A DNA stretch of 64,000 nucleotides, taken from the NCBI RefSeq assembly GCF_019175385.1, contig NC_083341.1, forward strand, positions 15,763,203-15,827,202, given 5' to 3'. How positions within the stretch are numbered: the stretch's first letter is position 1; each line of letters opens with the position of its first letter. This DNA comes from Lycium barbarum (Eukaryota; Streptophyta; Magnoliopsida; Solanales; Solanaceae). The position numbers and the translations under genes are program-made. The notes below the pieces were generated by a model. The model did no database searches. It was not told the origin of the DNA and saw only the letters and a program-made list of their open reading frames with translations. Of the stretch, positions 31,752-45,251 are shown in pieces.

Positions 31752-32417
31752 ATGGAAGCCAACACTAGTAGAATGATTACTTTGAGTGGCGTAAATTATG
31801 CCATTTGGAAGGGCAAAATGGAAGATTTGCTCTATGTCAAGAATTTTCATCAACCTGTCTTTGCCAATAAAAAGCCTGATAATAAATCAGATGAAGAGTG
31901 GAATTTGTTGCATCGGCAGGTTTGCGGCTTTATTAGACAGTGGGTTGACGATAATGTGTTGAACCACATTTCTGGAGAGACACATGCTCGGACCCTATGG
32001 GAGCATCTTGAAAGTTTGTATGCTCGGAAAACTGGTAACAACAAGATGTTTTTGATAAAGAAAATGTTGGGCTTAAAATACCACGATGGTTCCGCAATGA
32101 CAGATCATCTGAATATTTTTTAGGGGATCATGAACCAGTTATCTGCTATGGGCATTAATTTTGATGAAGAAATTCAAGGCTTGTTTCTACTTGGTTCCCG
32201 ACCAGATTCTTGGGAAATTATTAGAACTTCATTATCAAATTCTGCTCCGGATGGTGTGATCTCTGTGGATCTTGCAAAGAGCAGTCTTTTAAATGAAGAG
32301 ATGAGAAGAAAATCTCAAGGTTCCTCCTCATCAGATGTCTTGGTGACTGACATTAGGGGGAGAGGCAAGAATCGTGGTTCTCAAAATAGAGAACATCATA
32401 GAAGCAAATCCAGAAGC
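31752..32417 (+). pseudogene. Copia gag, N-terminal part
   Basis: ATG at 31752 opens the polyprotein. The gag (UBN2-type) domain shows [13 protein letters not shown] [16 protein letters not shown], then [19 protein letters not shown] and [16 protein letters not shown]. An in-frame TAG at about 32121 interrupts just before GIMNQL. The frame then runs to the basic region at 32417, where a solo LTR is inserted; the rest of gag resumes at 34893. Gag forms the particle shell. Confidence 0.92.
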
Positions 32418-32422
32418 AGACT

Positions 32423-34887
32423 TGTTACACCTCTCATTTTTATACGTTGAGTTTCGCCGAACGCTAATTGTCTCGGCCTTGGGAAGTAGGATAAATTTTT
32501 CGAGGTCATGGGGGTAGACATGTTCATCTTGGGTATATAATGGAGAAAAACCATGTTTAGTAAGCTTCGGGAAGGTTTAAGACTCGTCGGATCATTGGAG
32601 TTAAGTTTCGGAGGGAGTTTGGCAAAATATCACATTCTGGCGCACTTTGCGGCTCAACATGTGTCCAGCAAACACGACATGCGGCCACGCAGTTGCGCAA
32701 CAAAGTGTGCCAGTGAAATGTTGAGGTTTGGCATGGTTTGCGACACAATATGCGTCCAGCAAACACGACATGCGGCCACGCAGTTGCGCCGCAAAGTGTG
32801 CCAGTGAAATTTGGTCAGCTGGCAAGCTTTACGACACAACATGCGGCTCACAGTGCATGCTTTGCGTCTAGCAAAGCGTGTCGCATGTTGTGTCGGTCCA
32901 GAATTTTCTGGACCTTTATAAATAGACCCAATTTCAACCCAATTCATTATTTTACCATTTTGTGAACATATAAACCTCTAGAATCCTCTCCACTCTTCAC
33001 CCACAAGAAAATTAAGGGAAATACATGATCAACTTCAAATCCATGAAAACAAGTGTGTGAAACCTAGCCAAAGTTCACCCACACCAAGAAAACTCTAGAG
33101 AAGTGAAATAAGGTTTTGGTGCTAGGAGAGTATCTTCGTTCAAGGCTTGTTCATCCGTCATCCAAGGTGAGTTTTATGATTATTCTTGGGTGTTTAGGAT
33201 GTTGAAAGTTGATAACACTTGAATTGTAGAAAGGTATAGAAATTGGGTCATAAATGTGGGAATAGTACCATTGTTGAGTAATAGTTTGGAATGAATCATG
33301 AATGTAGATATGTTGTGATTGTAAGCAGATTATGAATGACATTAGAAGTAGAATAAATATTATATGTGAGAAAATGCGATAATGAACTATGATCATGAAT
33401 ATAGAGAAAGACGAGGTGAATTGCGAAATGCGGAGATGATAAACGTTGCCAATTATATTGTGAATGTTGTTGTGAGCGTTTGGGAGTTGATATAGAATGT
33501 GGGCAAAGTAGTAGGAACAAACGAAATGCTGCCCAATTTTCTCTAGCGTTAGTAAGCCCGTTCTTATAATTGTTAGCTAATGTCGATACGAATTCTCTTG
33601 AAGGTAGAACGTGAGCATTAAGGGAGAACAAACACGCGATAGAGTAGCTAAACGAAAAAGGTATGTAAGGCTATCCCTTTTTCTTCAAAGGCATGACTCT
33701 TGTTTCATAATTTCTTCCCTATACTTCTGTGATCTTCTTACATCCCCAAAGATGAAAGTGGAAGAACTTCAAGAACTCCTTACGAGATATGCTCCACAAC
33801 GATAAGGTTGGCAATGATGGTTTCATAATGCAGACCTTTTTATGCCTATGATTTCAGTGATATTATTCTTCCTTGTTGTCTCGCCTCATAATATTAGTTC
33901 CTTCAAGGTGAGACGTAGCGATGAGGATGATGCCATAATGTAATCAGAGGTTCACGACCTTACGTCACTCCGATAAGGTGCACTTTTGTTTGGGCTCTCA
34001 TGCATACTACGTATATTATATGTGTATATGGTATGTATATGTATATAGGGGACATGGGGAAAAGGTGAGGCGCTATAGACGCATAGCCACCTGATCAGTT
34101 GGCATCAAAGCCGGTGGTGGGGCAAACCTCAGCAAGAACGCTGAGTCCCAAAGGGAGGTGAGTGTAAGGCTTGCCTTAGGCGAATCCCACATTGGTTTAG
34201 GCGAATCCCACATTGGTTTAGACAAATCCCACATCGGTTAATATCATCCCGGACGCGGGATATATGGGTGATAGATCGGGCTGCACGTTCCGCAGCAATA
34301 TATGATATGATGATATTTTTATGAGTATGCATGAATGACTTCGCCTTAAGAGGCAATCAGTCACCAGTTATCTTCTTACCTTTATTTTATCTTTCTGTTC
34401 CTTGTTATTTTATGATGCATGCCTTACATACTCAGTACATTGCTCGTACTGACGTCCCTTTTCTTCTTGGACGCTGTGTTCATGCCCACAGGTAGACAGG
34501 GAGACGATCCAGCTTCCTAGGAGCCACACCAGCTTTTACAGGAGCACTTCCATATTCCGGAGGTGCAGTTCTAATATACTCTTTTGTGTACATATTTGGA
34601 TATGGCAGGTCCTGTCCCGTCCTCATGACTTCAGTGTCTTAGCTAGAGGCTCGTAGATACTCATGTGTGGGTAGTGGATGTTGTGTGACCCTCATTTCAC
34701 ATTTTGTATATTATTCTTTTGCCGCCGCGAGGGCCTATGTATGTATATATATATATATATATACATGTGTATACGTACCTGTTTTATGGAGTTTATATGC
34801 ACACGGTTGAGACGATAGTAGGATGATGCGTGGTGCTCGGTAGTCAGCTCCGGGTACCCGTCATGGCCCACTAGGCGAGTTGTGACA
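32423..34887 (+). mobile_element. Solo LTR (2465 bp) inserted in Copia gag
   Basis: TGTTACACCTC...GTTGTGACA with a perfect AGACT duplication (32418-32422 and 34888-34892). No primer site, gag or pol is present, so this is a solo LTR, the usual product of recombination between two LTRs. A TATA motif TTTATAAATAG at about 32914-32924 places transcription on the plus strand with U3 of about 500 bp. Small internal repeats lie at 32663-32895 and at 34179-34241 (three 21-bp units). Lineage cannot be told from an LTR alone; size fits gypsy. Confidence 0.9.
32663..32895. repeat. 91-bp direct repeats and a hairpin in the solo LTR
   Basis: GTCCAGCAAACACGACATGC occurs at 32663 and 32754 (period 91). Further right, CGACACAACATGCG (32832-32845) and its inverse CGCATGTTGTGTCG (32882-32895) form a perfect 14-bp stem. 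All lie in U3, directly upstream of the TATA motif. Confidence 0.85.
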
Positions 34888-34892
34888 AGACT

Positions 34893-36165
34893 TAAAGATA
34901 TTGAGTGCTATCATTGCGGGAAAAAAGGGCACACAAAGAAGTTCTGCCGGATTTTGAAAAAGGAGAATAAAGGTAAGGAGGAAAAGAAAGAAGATGGAAA
35001 TCATGTTGCCGCTGTCACTACAGAAGATCTTGTTACTGTCCTTGATGCGGATCTGATAAATATTGCTTGTGATGAGTCAAGCTGGGTTGTGGACAGTGGT
35101 GCCGCATCTCATGTGACATCAAGGAAGGAATTTTTCTCATCCTATACTCCGGGTGACTTTGAAACTTTGAGTATGGGTAATGAGACTATATCTAGGGTGG
35201 CTGGTGTTGGAACGATTTGTTTGGAAACTAGTATTGGAACCAAACTAGTTTTAAACAATGTAAAGCATGAACATGATGTTCGTTTGCACTTGATCTCTGT
35301 TAGTGTTTTGGATGATGAGGGATATGTCAGTACCAATGGTGCTGGAAAATGGAAGCTTACTAAAGGTTCCATAATTGTAGCTCATGGCAAAAAGCGTCGT
35401 GGTCTATACTGGATTACGGCCTCTACCTGTGTTAATATGGTAAATGCAGTTGAGAGCAATATCTTTTCAACATTATGGCATAAGAGGCTTAGCCACATTA
35501 GCGAGAAAGGACTAAATGTTTTAGCCAAAAAGAAATTGTTGTCAAATTTCAAAAATGCTAAATTAGAAAAGTGTGAGCACTGCTTGGCTGGAAAACAAAA
35601 TAGAGTTTCTTTCAAGTCTCATCTTCTTTCAAGAAAGACAGAGTTGCTTGAGTTAGTGCATTCAGATTTATGTGGTCCAATGAAGACAAGGACCTTGGGT
35701 GGTGCACTTTATTTTGTTACTTTTATTGATGATTGCTCAATAAAACTTTGGGTCTACGTCTTGAATACTAAAGACCAAGTGTTGGGTGTCTTTAAGCAGT
35801 TTCAGGCTTCAGTTGAAAGAGAAACTGGAAAGAAGTTGAAGTGTATTCGTACTGATAACGGTGGTGAATATTGTGGACCGTTTGACGAATACTTCAAGCA
35901 ACAGGGTATCAGACACCAGAAGACTCCTCCTAAGACTCCTCAGCTTAACGGTTTAGCAGAGAGGATGAACAGGACCTTGATGGAAAGAGTCAGATGTTTT
36001 CTTTCTAAAGCAAAGTTGCCAAATTCCTTTTGGGGTGAGGCTTTGTTGACCGCCGCACATGTTATTAATCTATCCCCTGCGATTGCTTTGCAAAGTGATA
36101 TTCCAAACAGAGTTTGGTATGGCAAGGATGTTTTCTATGACCACTTGAAAGTGTTTGGTTGCTAA
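34893..36165 (+). pseudogene. Copia gag end, protease and integrase
   Basis: An open frame covers the gag C-terminus, protease and integrase. The zinc knuckle is CYHCGKKGHTKKFC (about 34906-34947). The protease active site is WVVDSGAASHV (Asp codon 35092-35094). A GAG-pre-integrase block LWHKRLSHISEKGL with CEHCLAGK follows. The integrase core shows the first Asp in HSDLCGPM, the second in RTDNGGEY and the Glu in NGLAERMNRTLMERV. A TAA ends the frame right after VFGC, where homologues continue. The protease cleaves the polyprotein and integrase inserts the cDNA; these domains look intact apart from that stop. Confidence 0.93.
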
Positions 36166-37388
36166 GCTTTTGTACATGTGCCTAAAAATGAGAGGTCAAA
36201 ATTAACTGCCAAGACAAGGCAGTGCATCTTCATTGGTTATGGCCTTGATGAGTTTGGTTACAGGCTAAATGATCCAATTGAGAAGAAGGTCGTGATGTTA
36301 TCTTCGTGGAGGATCAAACCATTGATGATATTAACAAAGAGGAGAAAATAAAATCTTCAAGTTCTGAAGGTTTAGTTAATCTTGATCAAGTCCCTCATAC
36401 AAATGTTGATGACGTTGGTGGGCTCGATGACGATGGTGATGCCCAGAATCATGTTCCAGATCAGCATGTTGATGATGACAACGCTGCTGTTAGTGATGAG
36501 GTAGATGCTCCTACTCATGGAGTCGTGGATAAGTCAGATATTCCACTTAGAAGGTCTACTAGACAGCATGTTCCTTCTTCCCATTATTCACCTAATGAGT
36601 ATGTATTACTCATTGATGGGGGAGAACCTGAATGTTATGAGGAGGCCATGAAAGATGAGCACAAGGATCAATGGATTGAAGCCATGCAAGATGAGATGAA
36701 ATCTCTATATGAGAACCATACTTATGAGTTGGTGAAATTGCCTAAGGGCATGAGAGCTTTGAAGAACAAGTGGGTGTTCAAAGTTAAAACCGAAGAACAC
36801 AGCTTGAAGCCCAGATACAAAGCTAGATTGGTTGTCAAGGGATTTCGTCAAAGGAAAGGTATTGACTTTGACGAAATATTTTCTCCTGTCGTGAAAATGT
36901 CCTCCATTCGGACAGTTCTTGGTTTGACTGCTAGTCTTGATTTGGAGATTGAGCAGATGGATGTGAAGACTACTTTTCTTCACGGTGACTTAGAAGAAGA
37001 GATTTATATGGAACAACCTGAGGGCTTCAAGGCAAAAGGTAAAGAAAATCTTGTATGCTAACTTAAGAAGAGTCTATATGGATTGAAGCAAGCTCCCAGA
37101 CAGTGGTACAAGAAGTTTGAGTCTGTTATGGGAGAGCAAGGCTACAAGAAGACTTCTTCAGATCTATGTGTGTTTGTACAAAGATTTTCTGATGATGACT
37201 TTATCATCCTCCTGCTATATGTGGATGATATGTTGATTGTAGACAAGAATGCTTCCAAGATTGATGAGTTGAAGAAACAGTCGAGTAAGTCTTTTGCAAT
37301 GAAAGACTTGGGTCATGCTAAGCAGATTTTGGGCATGAGAATTACTCGTTCAAGAGATGCAAGGAAGTTTTATTTGTCACATGAAAGG
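36166..37388 (+). pseudogene. Copia reverse transcriptase, N-terminal part
   Basis: 36166-36300 continues the integrase tail in the same frame after the stop; a frameshift follows near 36290. From 36306 an acidic linker leads to RT: WVFKVKTEEHSLKPRYKARL, then QMDVKTTFLHGDLEEEIYM, a TAA at 37060-37062, then SLYGLKQAPRQWYKKF, and the catalytic YVDDM at about 37217. The frame ends at 37388 inside KFYLSHER, where the 5-kb solo LTR is inserted; the protein resumes at 42377. Active-site residues are present. Confidence 0.93.
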
Positions 37389-38910
37389 TGTTATACCCCA
37401 TTTTAACCGGGTTGAAATTAGAGTACAACATATTGGAGATTCCTAAATTGCTTTGTTTTAAGGAGTCGCCACCTAATTGATTTTAAGATGAATTAGGGCA
37501 CCTAATGATTAACTAAGGTAAAGCTGGCTAAACCTCTGTTAATAGTCTGCTTAATCAATGTGATTCTAGGTAAGGGTTCTATATTATCCTAAAGGGAAGG
37601 GGTTAGGCATCCTTTAGAATCCGTTAACTACGGTTATCCAGCCAAACTTAGGTTAATTAATTAAGGCTAAAGATGCAAATGTAGGGTTTAAATTTTAGGG
37701 AAAACGGCTAAGAAATATTGCTGAGATTTTAAAGGAAAATGTAATAATGTCGTTTAAAAAATAAGATTTACAGAAAATAATGACTTGCATAAAAGATGAC
37801 TTTAAACGCTATTTAAAATAAGACTTATAAATGTTGTTAAGACTTTAAATGAAAATATATGATAGTGCTACATAAATAAGGCTTGTGATAACTTGTATAA
37901 AAAAAAGGGAGGCTTAAAAATGTTATTTAAAATAAAGCTTATAAGTGTTGCTAATGCTTCAAATGAAAGTATAATAATGCTATTCAAAATAAGACTTACA
38001 AAATATGATAATTTGCATGTAAGCAGAAGAAGATGCGGGTTTGTGCAGTGTTTTGCTAAATATTTGAAACAAACTAAACGATGATATATTAATTGATTTT
38101 GCGTTTTAGAAGTACAAACAAGATTCTGTTTTATTAACTACATTTGGCTAAAAGTATGCATAATTTGGATAAACCTTAAAAGATGTCTACAAAATATTCT
38201 TTAGTTCCTCTTTGCGTGTTAGTGGCGTTTTAAAATTCCCAAGGTAACAAGAATAAAATATGATTCCTTTAACTCAAATATGAATTTACGCTATTGAGAA
38301 TTAATTATTCTAAAGGTAAATATTATAGGTACTATAAATACTTTAATATAAAAAGAAGAAAAATGAAACTTATGGAACTAATTATTAGTGTTCCTTAAAT
38401 TAACTACCCATTATTAAAAACTAAACCCCACTAAATTCTCCTATAATTCATCTAAGCTAAGAGACAAATAAAATAAAGTGTTAGTCAAAACAACATAAGT
38501 TAAATGCAATAAATACAAAAATAAAATAAAAATAAAAGCCCAAGAAATGTAAATAAATGGGCTCAGCCCCATTTAAAGCTGCTTCTGTCTGTTTTGCTGC
38601 TGTTGGGCCTCGGCCCAGCAGAAATTTTATAAACTGCTGCGGATGGGCTGGACGCGGAGGAGATTTCGTTGGGCTTTTAGCCCAACACCGAATGTGGAAG
38701 AAGATGAGTCCGAGGGACTCGTATGCGATGGTCATGCATAAAAAAAGAAAGGAAAAGGATTAGTATACGAAGATATACAAAAAAAACACGTCACAAAAAC
38801 AAGAAGAGAGGAAAACAGGCAGTCAAAACAAAATAAGCCATCACATAAATAATAAACAAGAGTAGAACCTTGACATGCCAATCTAATAGAGCAATCTAAA
38901 CAAACAAGTG

Positions 38911-38913
<3 letters not shown>

Positions 38914-38955
<42 letters not shown>
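38914..38955. repeat. (AT)n microsatellite in the solo LTR
   Basis: Uninterrupted AT run of about 40 bp. Confidence 0.9.
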
Positions 38956-38958
<3 letters not shown>

Positions 38959-41937
38959 TATGCATACATGTAATTTATAAACAAAATGGCAGATGGTGCA
39001 CACATATACATTATTGGGCCTTTGCAGCCCAGCAAGGAAATAAAATAAAGCAAACAACATTTGAGTCCGTTTCCATTTGTGAACAAACCGTGATATAATG
39101 ATTGCTAAAGATGAGTTTTAAATTGAAATCATCTCAGCTATGCAGAGCCAGAGTCTACAACTATTTAAGTTAATCATTTTAAATATTGAACAGTTTACAA
39201 ACCAACTTGTCATATATGGAAAACAACAGAACCATGGAGCATGTGAATATGTATTTGGTGAAAAAAATTTAGAAGGAGAGCCTTCTAGTTTAGGCAAAAC
39301 TTCCAGCCCCTAATTTAAGGAAACAATACTTTGAATGGAGATAAAAAGCTGAAGAGATCACACTAATCATCATTCTGTTTCCTAGGTTTAGTTTCCAGAA
39401 TAGGAATATAGAATAAAGTCAAAGACAAGCTTCCACAACTAACAAGGAAACTAGGTAAAATACCGATGAACATCAATTCGGATAAAACTCTCTCTTTTCA
39501 TAAAAGCTCTGACAACATAGCAGTTCATATTTAGGACTGACCATTTTTATATGAAGGCATTCTGTAAAGACATTCGCATCCAAAATGGGCACATTCAACA
39601 ATTACAAAGAAGGAATGCCGAGTTCAAATACAGAGGTCCAACTTATTTTACCATTTCTATTATAGTTCACGCATATACACATTCTCAAGTTAACAAACTC
39701 CATATCTAAGCTCAAAACAGTTTACCATACTGACACATAACCAAATTCAAACATCTTCACCTGAATATTCGTAGTAAACACTCTAAAAGCTATCCAACCA
39801 AATCTAGATGACATTTCGTTTCGACCGTAGGGGGACTGATTCATCATACCTTATTTGATACAGTTCACATATACACACCCTGTTTTTTTTTTAGTTAACA
39901 GTTTCCATTTCTTGAACTTACAACAGGCTTTTGGTTATGAATATAGACTTCAACTTAAGCTAACAATCAAAGAGTCTTGAAGGAAACTGATACCTCAAAC
40001 AAAGGTGACCTTGAAAATTTCGCTGAACCATAATTCTTTGCTCAAACAGAACAGTAGGAAAAATTGCAGATTCATATTCTATTTTATTCAAACCAACGTG
40101 TAAATTCCCCATCTCCTTTCAACAAACTCATAGACAATTAAGCAGAGAGAAAAAAAATGAATGACTCTTACTACAGGTTGTTTGGCCAACACAAACATTT
40201 CAAATACATGACAGAGTCAACATAAGACAATATCAAATCAACATATATCCCAATTCATGAAGCAGGGACTAATAAGAGAAATTTTCTGGTTAAATTGGGT
40301 TCAATGCCTATGTATCAAGGCTGCCAGGTGCTCAAGTATGTTTCAAAAGACATCTTTAGATTGTTTAAATCTAAAACAACATCTAATCTCCTTAAGATAA
40401 TATAAACCACCCCAAGAACTGAAACTGATGTATGTTAATAGCTCCAAACAGCACATCCATTTTATCTTATGCTAATTTTAAACCAGATTTATCTATCTTA
40501 TCCACAAGCCATCATTCTTATCATAGTACAAACTGGATACATTTTCTCTATGTTACAATTCCAGCCCTCCATATTACTGTGTCATTACTAAATTGCATTA
40601 AACAATCTTGTGTTATAATCAGGAGCAAACAGAAATCAATTACAGACTTAACTACTAGTCATGCCTGACCTAACAACAAACACTTAAACAAGCTCAAACA
40701 TCCTACTAACTAATTGTCCAGATTTATACGACGATGTGCAACTTAAACCAACTAGCATGATTAACTCATACATCTGAATCGACTGAAGCCAATCTATCAC
40801 ACATAATATAGGTAATTACGTAAGCAGGCTTACCAAGCTAATCTAACTAATCAGCATATTTTAAAACCTAACAACGATTAAGAAAGCATAGATTAAGCCG
40901 AAAGTAAAAGGGAAAGGGGAAATTACCTTCTTCGGGTGCAGCGAAATGGGTGCGGGGGCCTTCGATTCACGTTCGAACACTATCAAATCTGAGCTTGCGA
41001 TGCTCGGATTCGAACCAATACCCAAGGACGAAAAATGGACAAAATATGATCTGGTATTTAAAGCACAACTGATGCAAACGAAAACAAAAATGACTGGATT
41101 TTGACTCGATATTCGGAAATAAAGCTGATGCACTAATATTGCTTAGGGGATTCCGCTGAAAAACCTCTGGTTTTGTAAGGGATTTTTTGCGATTCCAAGG
41201 CTTTCCAAAACTTGTTCTCAAACGATTCAACCCGCCCCTATTTATAGGGTTTTGCTTTGTGTTGAAGAAAGCGCGAAGGAGGAGCGGGAGAGAGAGAAGA
41301 GCGGGGGACAAGGGAAGTGGGGGACAGCGGGGAACAGGGAGAGAACGGTGGTGGTGGGGATGAGAGGAGAAGAGAGAGACGAAGGGGAGAAGGGAGAGAG
41401 AGAACAGGGGGCGGCTCAAAATGGGAAGGGAACCCTAGTGATTCCCTTGTTTTGAACGAAAATGGGTCGGGTAAGAGTAGTGGGCCGGGTTGTGGGTTAA
41501 TGGATTGGATCAACTTCTTTTGGGTTGGGTATTAAATTTTGGACTGATCTGAAAATTGGGGTTGATGGATATAAATATGGCTGGTCATTAATGGACTGGT
41601 CCAAGAAGGTTTGTGGATTAATCGGAACGGATGAGTCCGCAATTTGGCTGATGGATTTAAAATATGGGGCTTTATAAATTTGAATAAAAGACCATCAATT
41701 AATGATATAACAACGTGTGCTAAAATATTACTTAATATAAAAATCATAATTATCGGTCTTCAGATAAAAAATAAAATTATACGATATCGTAATAGCCCAG
41801 CGATAATATTTTAAAAGTCAACAGTAAATAAACGCTATTTACATTAATTATGCGAAGATAAATGCGATGCGTGTGCGTAAGCTGGTAAAATACTGAAATG
41901 ATAAAAAAAATGTGAATTATAATAATACTGGTAGCAA

Positions 41938-42178
<241 letters not shown>

Positions 42179-42376
42179 GTAATGATAATGGTGGTGGTAA
42201 CAACGGTAATAAAATAAAAGATAAGAACAGTAGTGACTACAACAGTATAATGAAACGCCAGTGTTAATAATTATAGTAAAAAAATATAAATATAAATAAT
42301 TACTTCTTAAGTTGCCAAAATATTAGGAGTGTAAATAAATATTTAGAGGAAGGCGGGACAAAATTGGGTGTCAACA

Positions 42377-43176
42377 AAAGATACATAGAACGTGTACTAG
42401 AGCGCTTCAATATGAAGAGTGCTAAGTGGGTGAGCACACCTCTTCCTGGTCATCTGAAATTGAGCAAAAAGATGTGTCCTACAACAACGGAGGACAAAGA
42501 AAGAATGGCCAAGATTCCTTATTCCTCTGTCGTCGGAAGTTTGATGTATGCAATGGTATGCACTCGACCTGATATTGCTCATGCAGTAGGTATTGTTAGC
42601 AGATTTCTCGAAAATCCAGGGAAAGAGCATTGGGAACCTGTGAAGTGGATACTCAGGTATCTAAGAGGAAACTCAGATGAATGCTTGTGTTTTGGAGGAT
42701 CAAATCCAATTTTGAAGGGCTATACAGATTCTGATATGGCAGGTGACCTTGATAACAGAAAATCCACTACTGGATATTTGTTTACTTTTTCAGGGGGAGC
42801 TATATCATGGCAGTCGAAGTTGCAGAAGTGTGTTGCACTATCTACAACTGAAGCGGAGTATATTGCGGCTACTGAAGCTGGCAAAGAGATGATATGGGTC
42901 AAGAGATTCCTTCAAGAACTTAGATTGCAGCAAATGGAGTATGTTGTCTATTGTGACAGTCAGAGTGCAATAGACTTGAGCAAGAACTCCATGTACCATG
43001 CGAGAACAAAACACATTGATGTCAGATATCATTGGATTCGTGAACAAGTGGAGAACGAATCATTTCAGGTCAAGAAGATTCACACGAGTGAAAATACTGC
43101 AGATATGTTAACCAAGGTGATTCCCAGAGACAAGTTCGAGTTATGCAAAGAACTTATCGGTATTAACTCTATCTGA
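42377..43176 (+). pseudogene. Copia RT end and RNase H
   Basis: Resumes in the frame interrupted at 37388: RYIERVLERFNMKSAKWVSTPL, then the palm end SLMYAMVCTRPDIAHAVG. RNase H follows with YTDSDMAGDLDNRKSTTGY, CVALSTTEAEYIAATEA and YCDSQSAIDL, and the polyprotein ends with TGA after LIGINSI at 43176. Metal-binding Asp and Glu residues are present and no stop interrupts this part. Confidence 0.95.
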
Positions 43177-43211
43177 GAAGACAGAGATGCCTCCTTCAGT
43201 TGAATGAGTCT

Positions 43212-43224
43212 AGAGGGGGAGATT
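43212..43224 (+). other. Polypurine tract of the Copia element
   Basis: AGAGGGGGAGATT lies directly before the 3' LTR, the usual plus-strand primer site. Confidence 0.9.
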
Positions 43225-43823
43225 TGTGGGGTCCAGCCCCATAAATTGATGAAGAAAACATCTCCCTTATTTTAAGGAAGAAAACATCTCCCTTATTTTA
43301 AGGAAGAAAACATCTCTCTTGCTTTGAGGAAGAAAACATATTCTTTGTGTTTGGCAAATTGTCAAGTGCTTGCTTAAGTCACTAATGACATCAATAGGTT
43401 CATTTCATCCCTATAAATAGGGAAGCTTTCTATCATTTATAGACACACCAAAATCTCAGACAATACGAGTGAGAGCAAAGTGAGGTATTCCATAGACTGT
43501 AAGAAAATAGTCTGTGAAGAAAATAGAGTGTGAGGGATATTGTAGTGAGGTGAGAAAAATCAAAAGAGTGTTTTTCTTTTTGAGTGTGTAGTGGTCTTTG
43601 GAGTATTTATACTCGTGACTACACAGTGTAAAATTCCTTGCTATAGTGATATCAGCTGCTCCTCTTGGTCGTGGTTTTTCCCTTATTCAGAAGGGTTTCC
43701 ACGTAAAATCTTGGTGTCATTATTGCTGCATTTTATTCTTGCTGATTTAACCATAAGTTAGTGTTCCGCGTTTATCACTAATACCGTGAATATTATTTTT
43801 GCGGGTCTATTTTATTCCCAACA
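43225..43823 (+). repeat. 3' LTR of the Copia element
   Basis: 599 bp, TG...ACA, matching 31052-31627. The length difference is mostly one extra 26-bp copy of the AAGAAAACATCTCCC block plus a 4-bp deletion near 43465. TATA at about 43410. Confidence 0.95.
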
Positions 43824-43903
43824 TAAATAAGGTGATAGAATATTAGTTGGGCTCTCGATAATATCATAAGGCACAATCAGTAGCAGATCAATGTAATTGA
43901 CGG

Positions 43904-45243
43904 TAGGGCTGTTCACGGTTTTGGGTAAAATCAAAACCAAATCGAAAATTTAACCAAACCGAATAAAAAAACAGACATTCGGTTTGGTTTGGTTTGGTTT
44001 GATTTGGTTTTAAATTTTAAAAACCGATAATATTTGGTTTGGTTATGGTTCTATTGAAAAATAACCGAACCAAACAGATAAATTTTATACATAAATTTTA
44101 TAATTATTTATATATATAATATTAGTTTTTCATAAATAATTATAAATATTTTATAACTATTAATCTTTAATTTGATTTTTGGTTTACTTATTTCACATGA
44201 TTGTTTAAGGACCATATTTTTAAGAATATGTCCAAGCCCATGTCTTTAAGTCTTTTAACTCTCTTAAGTGTTAAGTGTAAACCTACTAACAGAAGCTCAC
44301 GTTAGAGTTCAATGTCTTTAACTTAAATTTTTAGCCTTTCTTTGTCAGCCATTTGATTTTAGGTTGTTTCTTCTTATTTTTTTCGAATTTATACCTTTCT
44401 TTTTTCTTGTCTGAATGAGTCCTAAACTTCTAATATTTTTCATACAAAAAGGACAGAGGTTGAAGATTTAGAGGTTCCTATAGAAGATACTTCAGTAACA
44501 TCAGCATTTGCTGCAACTCAAGCACATGGTAATGCCCTAATACTTCTTCCGTGGGTAATCCTCCTAAAAAGCAGAAAAGAACAACTCCTTGTAGTCAAGA
44601 CCCTAGCCTTGAGAATAATGATAGAAAAACATCTGAAGTTTGGGATCATTACACAAAGTTTTTTAAATAAAATGGGAGAATTGAGGGCAAAATGCAAGTA
44701 CTGCCCCAAAGTTTGGGATCATTACACAAAGCTTTTTTATTTCATATATTTTCATTTTAATTTAGGTAGTCTTTATGTTTAATTAATATATACGTTTGTA
44801 ACAACAACTAAAAGCTCCTATGCTCTACTTTATTTCCAGGTATGTGTATTAAGATGATAAAAATGGTGTAGCCACTACTAAGTTAGTTTTTAGCTCTATA
44901 TGTAATAATTTAGTAACTTTGGGTAACTTGAGCACTACACTATCACTAATAGTGGAAATGTTTGTATGATGTATGTTCCACCTTAAACTATAAATAAAAG
45001 TTATTGTTTGAATAAAAAAAAAAGATATATCTTTTTCAACTTTTAATGTTTTATTGATAAGTCCATGGCTGCTAGTCACAAACCGAAAATTTGAAACAAA
45101 CCGAACCAAACCAACAATAACCAAACCGGTGTTTATTATTTTATTTGGTTTGGTTATGATTTTAGACATTTAAAAACCGACTAAATTGGTTTGGTTATGG
45201 TTTTAATCAATAACAGACTCAAACCGAACCATGAACACCCCTA
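43904..45243. mobile_element. Non-autonomous hAT-type element
   Basis: 1340 bp flanked by a perfect 8-bp duplication ATTGACGG (43896-43903 and 45244-45251). Ends TAGGGCTGTTCACGGTT and (inverted) TAGGGGTGTTCATGGTT, followed by GGTTTGGTTTGG-type subterminal repeats on both sides. An 8-bp duplication with TAG..GTTC ends fits hAT. There is no transposase; internal frames (44518-44709, 44849-45169) are unrecognised. Confidence 0.92.
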
Positions 45244-45251
45244 ATTGACGG

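Noticed and set aside
33151..33805. Open frames in the interval 32423-34887 considered as a captured gene
   Set aside because: No domain, and the interval has exact solo-LTR boundaries with a target duplication.
41238..41535. Ser/Pro/Leu-rich and Gly/Arg/Glu-rich frames
   Set aside because: Purine-rich low-complexity sequence within a solo LTR, not conserved as a frame in the sister copy.
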